In this document: one piece after another, positions 37,094 to 47,739 of the stretch | Layout of the letters: each line of letters begins with the position of its first letter | Position numbering within the stretch: the stretch's first letter is position 1 | Assembly: GCA_020226215.1 (NCBI GenBank) | Contig: CM035227.1 | Span: 105,693,732-105,757,731 of the forward strand | Direction: 5' to 3' | DNA: 64,000 nucleotides | Origin: Sindora glabra | Taxonomy: Eukaryota; Streptophyta; Magnoliopsida; Fabales; Fabaceae | Notes under the pieces: model-generated | What the model was told of the DNA's origin: nothing | Seen by the model: only the letters and a program-made list of their open reading frames with translations | Databases searched by the model: none | Position numbers and translations under genes: made by a program

Positions 37094-37913
37094 CGGGAAC
37101 TAAGTTCCTATGAGAAATTCCATTTCATAGGAAGTTGATTTTTCCGTACGAACTTCCTGGGATATCTCAAATTTTGTTTGGTTGACATGGAGCAAGTTCC
37201 ATTTCCTACTAAAGAACTTCCTATGTTTTTATTTGGTTCAACTTTGTATTTCCTACGATAAAATAATGAAATGACCACAATAGCCTCCAAAATAATACAT
37301 TAACAGATATTAATTGATTTCAATTTTTTTATGTATAAAATACTGTTCTCTGAGGCGGGAAAATGAAAGGACACGACATCGAAGTGACAAAACGCAATGG
37401 CCTGAATACGAAACAACGCACGCGATGGGCGTTTCGGCGGGCACAAAAAGGCCGAAACAGTAACAACACTTCGCATTCCATCTCAAAGCTCAGAACCAGT
37501 GATCTCAAGACGCAGGAAGACACCGTACAAACCATCGTCAAATACAGCAAGAAAAGACACCAAAGGACCCTGAACAACCGGATAACATCATTTATCGACA
37601 TCGGACACATAAAACAAGATCAAACAGTAACTCCACACAAATGGGTCGTCCACAGGTAAACTCACTTCCTCTTTAGCATTGACTCTAATACAGGCATTAT
37701 ACTTCAGTTATAAGTGCAACGAAAATGTTACAGTTTCCTTGGATTTGTGTTCCTATGTAAGTTGAAGGGAAACCCTAGAAGTTAGTACGACCACAACATG
37801 CTAAATATTTTGTTGCATGTTACTGTCACTCCACATAATATCTATTTGCTTTTCCATCGGTATTGCTTTTAATCACGTTTGATTTGTAAGTTTAACACCA
37901 CAATGTGGTGGGT

Positions 37914-39203
37914 GTTACTATTCTCAGCGAAACAATAACATCTAGTTTCATTAATCTTTGATAGGGTAAGCACGTTGGTTTTGTCAAAGTTTTCCATTTA
38001 GTCAGGAATCATCTTATCTATATCTTGTATTTTTTGTGCTGGCGTCTCTGTTTGCAGACCAAACACTACCATGTCACCACGGTAGAGGTTTGTAAAACAA
38101 TTATGTCTCGATTCTTGGCTCATGTTACTGTTTCTCGGTGAAACAGCAACACACCACTACCACGAGGTTTCGTTGTCACTTATACGGCATTTTACCTGCT
38201 CATGGTTGTTCTTGATCGAGGTCAACACCGGAGAGTTTTGTTAAATATGCATCTCTTATTTTTTATTCATGTTACGGTTTCGTGCTGGAACATTCACACA
38301 TTATTTCTCGTAGGTTACACCGTCAATCATACATCACTTTGTCAACTTATGTTCCTTCTCCTCGTTATCAATGCAGTAGAGATTCGTAAAATGGTTATTT
38401 CTCAAATCTTGGCTCATGTTACTGTTTCTCAGTGAAACAGCAACACAACTCTACCACGAGGTTGCATTATTAGTCAGACCTCATGAAAACTACTTGTGCA
38501 TGTTTTGGTTCTTTTTCAATATAGTAGAGTGCTGTCAAACTCGCATATCTCGCTTTTCTGGCTCATGTTACTGTTTCTTGGTGAAACAGTAAGACATAAT
38601 TTCTTCAAAGCTCCGCTGTTAATCATGCCTCACCTTGACAACTTACATTCCCTGTGTTCGTTAACAATGCAGTAGAGATTCGTAAAACATTTATATATCA
38701 GCTCTTGGCTCTTGTTACTGTTCCTTGGTGTAACAGTAACACATCTCTACCACGAGGTATCATTATTAGTTCTACCTCATATTGTCCACTTGTACATGTT
38801 CTTGTTCTTTTTCAACGTAGTAGATTGATGTCAAACTTGCATATCTCGATTTTCTAGCTCATATTGCTGTTTCTTAGTGAAACAGTAACACATGGTTCCT
38901 TGGAAGCTCCACTATTGATCACACCTCACCTTCTCTACTTATGTTCCTATTGCTTGTTATCAACGCAGTAGAGATCCGTAAGACAGTTATATTTCGATTA
39001 TTGGCTCATGTTACTGTTTCTCAGTGAAACAGTAACACACCACTGCCACAATGTTGCATTGTTATTCATACCTCACAGAGTAGCACTTACCCACGATGTT
39101 GTAATGTCGTTCATGTTTTTGCTCGTTGTTTGTTCAATAGAGTTTTGTTACTAAATTATATCATTTTTTATATTGTGTTACTTTTTCTTGTTGAAACAGT
39201 AAC
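37914..39203 (+). repeat. Hairpin array 1: nine hairpins, seven at about 147-bp spacing, intron 1 of the Ulp1-like gene
   Basis: Hairpins start at 37,914, 38,124, 38,271 (degenerate), 38,418, 38,567, 38,714, 38,863, 39,010 and 39,177. From 38,124 to 39,010 the spacings are 147, 147, 149, 147, 149 and 147 bp; the last step is 167. Each typical copy is 27 nt: GTTACTGTTTC, a 5-nt loop such as TCAGT, then GAAACAGTAAC. The rest of each unit is a diverged tandem repeat (for example CTACCACGAGGTTGCATTAT, then TTGGCTCATGTTACTG at the next hairpin). Stem arms are better kept than the rest of the unit. Confidence 0.85.
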
Positions 39204-40116
39204 ACACTAGAAAGAATTGGATGTTGCATTATTAATCATACCTCATTTTGTCTATTTATGCTTGATTTAACGCTTGATTTGACATTTACCTGAGCAGAAA
39301 GGCGCTAAAGCACTCACACAAGCAGATGATTCTGATGAAGAAATCCAAAAATTCCAGCAATATAGGTCTAATCTGTTGGCGTGCATTAGGCAGGTTGATC
39401 AGCTTCAATTGGATAACAAGCACACGAAGGTGCTGCAACACAACCCATTTTAGGTCCTAATTAATGCAATAATAACAAAGGAACTGAATCGTAGCATGTG
39501 TCGGAAGAGCGATGTTGAAATTCAGTCCATAATTGCTACCTTCTCAGAAAAGAATAATCATTTCAATATCGGAGGCGAACATCTCAGAATAACACTAACA
39601 TCAGTGAAGCTGATCTTTGGAATAAGAGATGGAGACCAGCCCATTCAGACAACATCTGGCAAAAGGACACTGTTAGACTTTGACATAAGGTGTTTCCGTG
39701 GCAAAGCACAGATGAGTAAACCAATAATATTCAACGCACTCGAAAGAGCAGTGCGAGGAACATCGGAGACTGATGTGCAGGATGTCTCCCGCCTCATGAC
39801 ATTGATGCTTCTAGTCACCCTCTTTATACCAAATAGGGCCCACATATTAGGCTGGTCATATATCAAATACGTAGAGGATGTAGATGCAATAGCACAATAT
39901 GAGTGGTCACAACACATTCACGACTAACTAATGAATTCTCTCAAAAAGGACAGCACCCCCAATATAACCGGCTGTGTCATGCTATTACCAGTAAGTTAAA
40001 GATGTCAAAACTGCTTTTTACTTCGTGTCCGTATCCTTTACATTATCTTCATTCATCTCCATTCATTTACATGTTCTTGTCTCCTTATTGTATGTTTGTC
40101 GCAAGTCTTGGCTCAT

Positions 40117-40143
40117 GTTACTGTTTTAGACTAAAATAGTAAC
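40117..40143 (+). repeat. Single hairpin in an intron of the Ulp1-like gene
   Basis: GTTACTGTTTT, loop AGACT, AAAATAGTAAC. One position pairs G with T (G-U in RNA). The flanking 'GTCTTGGCTCAT' resembles array 1, so it may be a dispersed member of that array. Confidence 0.85.
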
Positions 40144-40552
40144 AAGTCCCTGCTTTGTCTGTGAATGGTTACCCAAAGTTTTATGGCATTTTGATTATTA
40201 ATTTGATTTCATTTAACAATTATTTATGAGTTTTTAGTTCATGTTGATGACTGCGTACAAGAATAACTTGTTTACCTCTAGTTATTCTTACTCTTTTTAT
40301 TACTCTGTCTTGGATGCAGCCTCCTAAGGAAATTAACGTGACAAAATGTACGTTTTATTGTCGACAGTATTGACTGTGTGAGATTACAAGTGTGCTGAGC
40401 GAGCATCACATCGAAAGAGTTTCAAGATGCCTCAAATAGGACCTGAAGCTCCTCACACGCCAACTGAGGGATCAACTTATCAGCCAGCTTCAGGTAACAG
40501 TATGAAAATATCAACTTATTATGAAGCCCGATACATGTCAGTACAAGAAAAT

Positions 40553-40909
40553 GTTACTGTCTATTTCCATGAGATATTTATATGTGAAACAGTAACAGGT
40601 CCTTCTCTCCAGGTTTCTATTGTTATTTTAATACTCATTCCAGCAATTTACTTTATTTTATGCATGGTGTTGTTGTTTCGTAACAAACACAAACATGCCA
40701 TAGTCACAATGCAACATGTTACTGTATTTTCTGAAAATAGTAACATGCTCCCTTCATCGGTTTTAACAGTCAGTAATATTCGATTTGTCAATTTTTCCCC
40801 CTTCATTGACATTGTGTTAGGGTTTCCACATAACATGCTCCCATACTTATTGTTACGCTGAAACTTTGTCCTTTATTTTCATGTTTTTGTTTCTCATCGA
40901 AACAATAAC
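40553..40909 (+). repeat. Three hairpins at 165-bp spacing in an intron of the Ulp1-like gene
   Basis: Hairpins start at 40,553, 40,718 and 40,883. The first has an enlarged loop (arms GTTACTGT... and ...GTGAAACAGTAAC, 44 nt in all). The second is 27 nt with a mismatch inside the stem. The third has a degenerate left arm. The sequences between them do not obviously align, so the equal spacing is not from a visible tandem unit. Confidence 0.7.
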
Positions 40910-42101
40910 ATGCCAATTTCCCACACTAACAGAGGAAATAATGTTATATTTCAGGTCGTAAACAGAGAAATTGAGCCCACAGTACATGAATACGACCTCC
41001 TCTACATAGAAGAAACAAATCTACGTTTAATTGAATTTGTTGAAAAAATAAAATCACATGACACACTTTCCCAATCAGAGGATTCGGAGGGCGATACTGA
41101 GACAGCATCGGCCCAGTACGTGATCCAACCCCGGGCAACAAAGCTGGACCAATTTACCGATATTGTACTGTCCCACAAGGAGTAACAGCAACAAAACAAC
41201 GATGAAGTCCTACAGCTTAGGGATCAACTCTTCAGTGCAAATATAGAAATACTCAAACTGAAGGATGAATTGACATTCCTCACTAAGAAACTTCAGGAGT
41301 CAGAACAACAAACAGAAGAAAACGCAGGGACAATAGCTAAACTCAAACACGATAACGCCCAGCTATAGGAGCAATTGTCCACAGCAACAAGTGAGGCAGA
41401 AAACCTGAGGGCGGTCAACGAGAGTTTGGAAAATCATAATAAACAGCTCAATGCACAGCTATCAGAACAAATTGTGCAGGTGGTTGAACAAGATGAGGTA
41501 GAAACCACTAGAGCTGATAAGCAACGTATAGACGAGGTAAAACAGCGTTCGATGATAGCGAATATAAAAAAAACCAAGAAAAATAAAATGGGACGAGGAG
41601 TTCACGTACTCGGGTCCATTGAAAAAATGAACGAGACAAACATATGCACGTCAACAGACAGCAACTGCTGAGGAGGTCTACGGGTAGAGCAAAGAGGCCA
41701 TTGTTATAATTGAAGATGACACACCAGCAGATAAAACCAAGAAAAAGCAGACACTAAAGGCACCGAACACTACAAAGTTTTCAACTGCAAAATACCTGAC
41801 CCAAGATGTTAGAAGTAAGATGGTGTAATTAAAATTGGCAGGAGATCCACAGTAAGTCATGTCCTACTTTCTTCTGAATGCTTTGCATTTACTAGAAAGG
41901 TTTGCCTATCGCCTAATATAATCCCTTTTCCAAATCACCATATGCAGTATCTTTGTCTGGTCAATCCTCGAGCAGGGTTTGTTCATAACATTTGAGGATT
42001 TGGTAGGAGTTATGAAGGAGAGGTCAATCACGAATAATGTATGTATCATCTGATCGTTTAAACGCATTGTTATTTTATCTTTAATCACATCTCTATTCCT
42101 A

Positions 42102-42127
42102 TTATTGTTTCTTTCCTAAACAGTAAC
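42102..42127 (+). repeat. Hairpin, degenerate left arm, in an intron
   Basis: TTATTGTTTCTTTCC followed by TAAACAGTAAC. The right arm is intact and the left arm carries changes. It lies between coding exons of the protease domain. Confidence 0.55.
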
Positions 42128-43546
42128 AGGAATAAAGATGTCTAATCGGTCTAAAAAAGATTGTTATTTCCACTGTGTGGAATGCAAACAGTTAGATACA
42201 ATTATTCTTTCTATTTCAATTGGTGGATTCTTGTGCTACTGTTTGAAGTTTGTCACCCTTATCAATCATCTAACAAGAACTAAACAATCAATGCAGATCA
42301 TAGATGGCCATGCCTACACTCTCAGCCTGGCTTCCACGAACAGTGAAAGGAAGATATTTGTATTCGACAGTTATTGCTGGGTAAGATTCTGAATCCATTT
42401 CCCATATATGAATCACAGAAGGCAGCATTGATTCTGACTTAGGTTAAAACTATATTGACAATCTTACATTGTGAGCGACTTCAAGTTACTCCAGGAAGCC
42501 AGGCAATTCAAATTCGATGCACATATGGAAGAGGTAATGGTTGCAGATGTTGTTATCTTCCCAGTGAACTCCACGGGCGTGAATGACTTCACAAACCCCA
42601 ACCATTTCACACTTCTCGTCCTAGATAATAAAGAGTGCAGATAGACACACTATAACTTGATGCGACCGAGAAGAGAGGGAACACCGGATCCATACTTTCA
42701 TGATGCCACGATGGTGGTGAGTGATATTAAATACCTTGTTATCTTATTGACATTACTCTTTCCATCAGACAGTTGCACAGAGTTTTCATTTTTCATTTTT
42801 GTTAGTTTTCTAACAACAGAAGGACTATTACAAGAAAAAGATGAATGAAATCCTTACACAGGGTGGATTGGATAAGAGGGTGGAGCCAGACACCGTAGAT
42901 CCACCTTTTGAGATAATATCATACGAACGGTCACCTTAACAGGAAGAAATGTCGTAAGTAGCAAGTTCTTTTCTTATCCAAGGTTAACATGTCTAGTAGG
43001 TACCAAACTAACTCGTTACTATTTTCCAGGCAAGACTGCGGGATTTTCGTATGCTTGTATATAGAGAATATATTCAGCAATAAAGAATTTCAGGAATAAT
43101 TTTCGTTAGAGGAAGTGAGAAAATACAGAGCAAAATTAGTTACTAAATTCCTCCAGGATTTCAGTGTTCCTAGCTGAAGTTGATTAATATGCACATACAT
43201 ACAATAAAGTTAATTATTATGCACATATGTAAAACTAAATTCATGTTAAATCATTGTCTTAATATTTAAAATTCAACTGTATGTATAACTCAATTGTAAA
43301 TGTAATTCTTCTGTACAGTTTAATCTTATATCCAGTTTATGTTAGCACTCAGACATCAGGTTTCCATATGAATTATAAACACATGTGTTGATGTTACTCT
43401 TTTTTAACAGATGCATCAACATCCAGTTGTGCGGTACTATCCTTAAGACATACCACCAATGTTAGTATGAGCGAAGGACAATCTTTGAAACAGTCATCAG
43501 TAATGGACATGCACCTCTCACACGCACACGGCCCAATTTCCTAGGT

Positions 43547-44716
43547 GTTACTATTTTTGACCAAAACAGTAACATGACATAAACTGTATTTTCTTGGTTC
43601 TTATCCTGAGAGGAACTTGTCAAGTGACATACACAACCACTCAGACCCAAGACTAAACAGCCCCAGTGATGTTACTATTTTCTACCAAAATAGTAACATC
43701 CCATGTGAAGACATTTCTTGGATATAATCCGGATAGGAACCTGTCAAGTGACATGAATAACTACCCAGACCCGACCTCCAGCCAACCATAACCTCCAGGA
43801 CCGAGGACTAAGCAGCCCTGATGATGTTACTGTTTTCGTCCAAAATAGTAACATCACATATGAAGACGTTTCTTGGATATAATCCGGATAGGAACCTGTC
43901 AAGTGACATGAATAACCACCCAGACCCGACCTCCAGCTAACCATAACCTCCAGGACCCAAGACTAAGCAGTCCCGATGATGTTACTATTTTCGACCAAAA
44001 CAATAACATCACATATAAAGATGTTTCTTGGATATAATCCGGATAGGAACCTGTCAAGTGACATGAATAACCACCCAAACCCGACCTCCAACCAACCATA
44101 ACCTCCAGGACCCAAGACTAAGCAGCCTCGAAGATGTTACTATTTTCGTCCAAAACAGTAACATCACATAAACAGTATTTTCTTGCCTCTTATCCTGAGA
44201 GGGACTTGTGAAGTGACATAAATAACCACTCAGACTCAGGACTAAGCAGCCTCGATGATGTTACTGTTTCATACCAATACAGTAACATGCAGATTGTTGG
44301 CCTGCTTTCTCGGGCGATATAGCAAATGCACAACAGGCTCTACCCCAGAAGTGGAAGTGCAACCGACTGTAGTCCATGAGCCACATTCTTTGTGGGATGT
44401 TACTGTTTTGGTCCAAAACAGTAACATCCCACAAAGAGACAGATGTTGGATCTTATCCAGAGATAAACGTGCTAAGTTACATAATTAACTAACTAGACCT
44501 ACATTCCAGCCACTTGTAATCCCCCCGAAATCAATTCTCCATCAGCCGCAACGATGTTACTGTCTCCGACTAAAACAGTAACATGCATATGGTTAGCCTG
44601 CTTTCTCAGGCGAAGTGGCCACTTAATAATGCGCAGTCCCCCAGCGATAAACATGTTTCTCTCACACTACAACGGGTTGCATTCTTCGTGTTACTATTTT
44701 CATCCAAAATAGTAAC
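43547..44716 (+). repeat. Hairpin array 2: nine hairpins between two convergent genes
   Basis: Hairpins start at 43,547, 43,671, 43,826, 43,981, 44,136, 44,260, 44,399, 44,556 and 44,690. Spacings are 124, 155, 155, 155, 124, 139, 157 and 134 bp. Typical form: GTTACTRTTTT, a 5-nt loop such as CGTCC, AAAAYAGTAAC, usually flanked by GAT...ATC that extends the stem to 14 bp. The 155-bp units share TTCTTGGATATAATCCGGAT, AACCTGTCAAGTGACATGAA and CCTCCAGGACC, unrelated to array 1 units. The array lies downstream of the Ulp1-like gene and upstream, on the map, of the 3' end of the opposing Myb/SANT gene. Confidence 0.9.
44388..44436. repeat. 49-bp perfect palindrome in array 2
   Basis: The hairpin at 44,399 is extended to arms of 22 bp: left CTTTGTGGGATG then TTACTGTTTT, right the exact reverse complement, with GGTCC between (itself pairing G-C around a central T). 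All 24 base pairs are Watson-Crick. It could extrude as a cruciform or form a long RNA hairpin. Confidence 0.95.
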
Positions 44717-44989
44717 ATCCAAGATAATGTGTAATCATGAGCGTTTGATGATGCACGAAATGGACTGAGCTGTACTACAAGAGTATCAATGGAATTACCA
44801 TGAGAAAAAAAAGGAATGTATTGTTATATTCCACCAAAAGTTTTAGGAAATCCAGTTTAGTTGCTTATGATTTAACCGGAAGCCACATCATCTAATACAT
44901 TATGGGATCCGATGTCATATAAGTGTCCAAAAAATAGGTGCACATACAGAAGTTCAACAACATAGCATGAGTTTAGTGAGTGTGTTGGC

Positions 44990-46140
44990 TCATATTGACT
45001 ACTAGTTTTCCTAGAACTTCACTGATCTGGAAGTAACAAACCATGCATATAAGCAGCTCTGAACTCTTCTGGAAGGCTAAAAAAGAAATTAACTTCTAGG
45101 GGGTTGAGAGCAATTTTCCTTGCCACATTCATAACTTGGGTAGGAGTTAACCCATCAATCTTCATAATCTCACTAGTCACTTGCATCCTTCTCCCTACAG
45201 AATCAGATTCATGTTAAAAATAAGAAGTCAAGCGGCCTATATGTTTACTTGCATCCTCTATCACATCACTCATTCGTGCAAATCTAGAAGAGAATTCTCT
45301 CAGAACTTCTAAATTTTCTATCTTTGCCTTCTTTGACCTACGGTTTACTGGGGTGGTTGAGGAAGAAGTTCCCATCGGGGCACATGGAGGGACTGGGTAA
45401 GTGTCCTCCACGAAAAAGGCAAGAACATTTTCTTCTTGCTCTTCTTCTTCTCTATCCCTTACTTCATTTTTTATCCCCTCTAATGCATTTTGTGGATTTA
45501 TAGCCTCGTCTCCAATGGCTCTATCCTTCCTAAATATTTTGGTTAAATCATCAAAAAATAGAAAATGACTTGTTTCTTAACCCCACAGCATTTTTGTAGC
45601 TCTAGCATAAAAGAAAAGAAAACATAATGAAAGAAGGTAAAACTTTAAAAGCTGTCACCAATAAATAGAAATATACAGACACACTTATGTGCAAAGAAGA
45701 AAAAGTATAATATAAAATATTACCTTCACCCATTCATCCCAGACTGATTTTGAGCAAGTTACGAACTTCTCTTCATCATTCCATCCAAATCCGCTGGCAG
45801 CTGGATCAAGCATCTCCGCAATAGCATTATATTAATTCCTCAAATACTTGATACGAGACTCGATGTGTGGTTTAGCCTTCATACCACACCTAGGAATCTT
45901 CTGATCCATAAGTTGTTCTAACCTGTTATAAGCACCATTCTTGAACTGGCCATTGTCCGTTTTCTAACCACCCAGCTCCACAAGATCCATCATTGCACGA
46001 ATTAGTGCATGATCCTCAGTGCTTCCCCATCTTGTGCATCCTCTAGATGGGTTCGCACCCTCACCACCTTGGTTGGCATTTCTTTGAACTTTTGGTTTAC
46101 TTATCTGTGAAGAAGGAAAGATAGAGAGAGAGGAAATATA
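44990..46140 (-). pseudogene. Myb/SANT-like partner gene of the Harbinger element
   Basis: The minus strand from about 46,110 follows a pyrimidine-rich acceptor-like tract. It reads GCTRWGSTEDHALIRAMMDL, a stop, then NGQFKNGAYNRLEQLMDQ, GMKAKPHIESRIKYLRN, a stop, then YNAIAEMLDPAASGFGW and KSVWDEWVK. This is a complete Myb_DNA-bind_3 (SANT-like) domain: RW, the second helix, the IESRIKYLR helix, GFGW and VWDEWV. A second exon (about 45,530-44,990) is acidic then basic (NRRSKKAKIENLEVLREF) and ends with a region like KIDGLTPTQVMNVARKIAL and FFSLPEEFRAAYMH. In Harbinger elements this protein binds the ends and helps bring the transposase to DNA. In-frame stops at 45,964-45,966 and about 45,832-45,834 and one in the second exon make it a pseudogene. 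Confidence 0.75.
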
Positions 46141-46329
46141 GGAATTCGTTAGAGCGGTATTTTGCTCATGATTTAGCAATTTAGAATGATCATACTAGTA
46201 GTTCAATAAAAAGCGAAGTCATTACTCCCGTCTTATTACAAATTCAGATAAAAATAATACAAGAATAAAGTGTATATTGTCTACCAATCCATAAATGCAA
46301 TACAAGTAAAACACGCTACATAATTTTTG

Positions 46330-47739
46330 CTAAACTCTGTTCAATGATGTGGTGTCATGTAACCATGCATTGTACATCTCATTGGCAAGATCATATCTAA
46401 AGGTAATCCATGTAGCACTAGATTCCATAATCCCAATATTAAGTTCACCATTGTCTTCTTCCTCACCATCCACAAGCAAGGGCTCCATGAGATCCACACT
46501 CATGTATGTTCGAATGAAATTATGCATCAATGCGCAAGCCAAGATAATTCTACCCACGGTTCTCCTAGGGTACCAAGTTGTACATCTTAGAATACCCCAT
46601 CTCATTTTTAACAATCCAAAACACCTCTCGATAACATTTCTTGCTTGAGAATGCTTTATATTAAATATTTCTCAGCAGATACTGGTTGAGCACCACTCTT
46701 CCACACACTTAGATGATATCTCTGGCCTCTAAATGGTGTTAGAAAACCCTCACAATTTATGTATCCGGTATCACACAAATAGTAGTTGTCTATAATTAAC
46801 GAACATAAGTGTTAAGTACTTTCATCTCAAATAAGCTCATTAGTTCAGATTGAGCAATGTCAAGGTACCTATAGTGTTACCTTGTGGAACTATCAAAGCA
46901 TTTTTTCTAGAAAGTGCATCTCGAAGCACTCTATTGTCATGTGCGGACCCCTCCCAACAGGCAATATATAAATAAATTGTAAATCCCGCGTGCAAGCAGC
47001 TAATACATTAGTAGTGAGTTCTCCTTTTCTATTCCTGAATCTAGCTTTATCTTTATCCCCAACACGAACCTTAATATGACTTCCATCCAAAGCACCTAAG
47101 CAATTCTGCAGTGTGTATATATATAACTTGTTAATAGATACTGTATATATTTATAAATATTTACACATTCATCTAATTTTCCTAAAAATTCTAACTTACC
47201 TTAAACCATTTCCACCTCTCATCTTGGCAATTCTCAGTCATTGGCTCAGGTTTCTTTAGTAGAATATCATGGCATCTAAGGATAGCGAGGAGAACTGAAT
47301 TGAAGTGCTTAGATATTATCTCACCACTTCTCCTAAAATACAATTGAGTTCTTCAATTTTTTGTTTCATGAGAAAGTGTGAATAGAAATAAAGCAACCAT
47401 CTCCTCTAAACTAGTATTCCTATTTCCTTGTAACTTACCGACATCTCTAAGCATATCACATAACTTAGAAAAACAGGCAATATTCATCCTAAGGTTGTCC
47501 AAGCATGCTAAGTCACTTTCTTGAATCATTGGCCTGAGATTTAAAAGTCTAGCATAATATCTTTCTTCAGCACAACTGTCAAATATATAAGATATAGGCT
47601 TAGGCAATCTAATGTCCAAAAAGGACACAAGATACAAGAATTCAGAAATAGCCTCCAAAATCATGAGCATCATCTGTGTGTATAACACAATATATGTAGT
47701 AGCAATCTTCTTCTTTTTACTCAACGGTAAGCGAGCCAT
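46330..47739 (-). pseudogene. PIF/Harbinger DDE transposase (DDE_Tnp_4 type)
   Basis: Likely start at 47,739 (MARLPLSKKKK). Exon 1 carries LDNLRMNIACFSKLCDML and NRNTSLEEMVALFLFTLSH, then RRSGEIISKHFNSVLLAI and ENCQDERWKWFK with a GTAAG donor (about 47,200). After a roughly 95-bp intron come CLGALDGSHIKVRV (first D, about 47,087) and RNRKGELTTNVLAACTRDLQ. Shifted by one base, WEGSAHDNRVLRD follows (second D, 46,936-46,938). Then GFLTPFRGQRYHLS and, after another shift, KHSQARNVIERCFG (E at 46,627-46,629) and CALMHNFIR. All three catalytic acids are thus still encoded. Lesions: a TGA (47,353-47,355) where Arg is expected, a one-base loss near 46,955, and another near 46,665. A further intron lies around 46,790-46,880. 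The gene was a full transposase and is now dead. Confidence 0.85.

Larger units (their letters stand above)
37363..43177 (+). pseudogene. Ulp1-like (C48) cysteine-protease gene carried by the transposon
   Basis: Exon-like pieces lie in order. First is a basic N-terminal frame (37,363-37,657, uncertain). At 39,297-39,990 is a region like the plant transposon-associated DUF1985 type (FNIGGEHLRITLTSVKLIFG, GRTLL-like, then LFIPNRAHILGW and YEWSQHIHD). At 40,955-41,600 is a long Gln/Glu/Leu/Lys-rich coiled coil. At 41,940-43,177 is the protease: FVFDSYCW, VVIFPVNSTG, then His in NPNHFTLLVLDNKE (42,603-42,605), Asn in HYNLM where C48 enzymes usually have Asp, and the catalytic Cys in QDCGIFVCLYIEN (43,037-43,039), ending FLQDFSVPS and TGA. 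GT..AG intron borders are still readable (for example ATGTC/GTAAG to CCAG/GCAAGAC). Intact family members remove SUMO-like modifiers. At least six in-frame stops (for example after VLSHKE, NAQL, NKECR and ISYERSP) make this copy non-functional. Confidence 0.7.

Noticed and set aside
37329..37610. Minus-strand 93-codon frame over the left part of the transposon
   Set aside because: It overlaps the possible first exon of the Ulp1-like gene on the other strand, is very Cys/Phe-rich as expected of an antisense shadow, and has no domain.
40553..40909. Equal 165-bp spacing of three hairpins as a tandem repeat
   Set aside because: The DNA between the hairpins does not align between intervals, and the first hairpin has an enlarged loop. 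I kept the hairpins but not a tandem-unit claim.
43744..44099. Two similar minus-strand frames of 66 codons (43,744-43,944 and 43,899-44,099)
   Set aside because: They are the same tandem unit of hairpin array 2 read through twice, because 155 bp per unit leaves an open frame by chance. No start context and no family.
37914..44716. Regularly spaced palindromic repeats resembling a CRISPR array
   Set aside because: The spacers are tandem-repeat units, not unique sequences. Spacing is 124-167 bp, and the setting is a plant transposon with introns. There are no cas genes.
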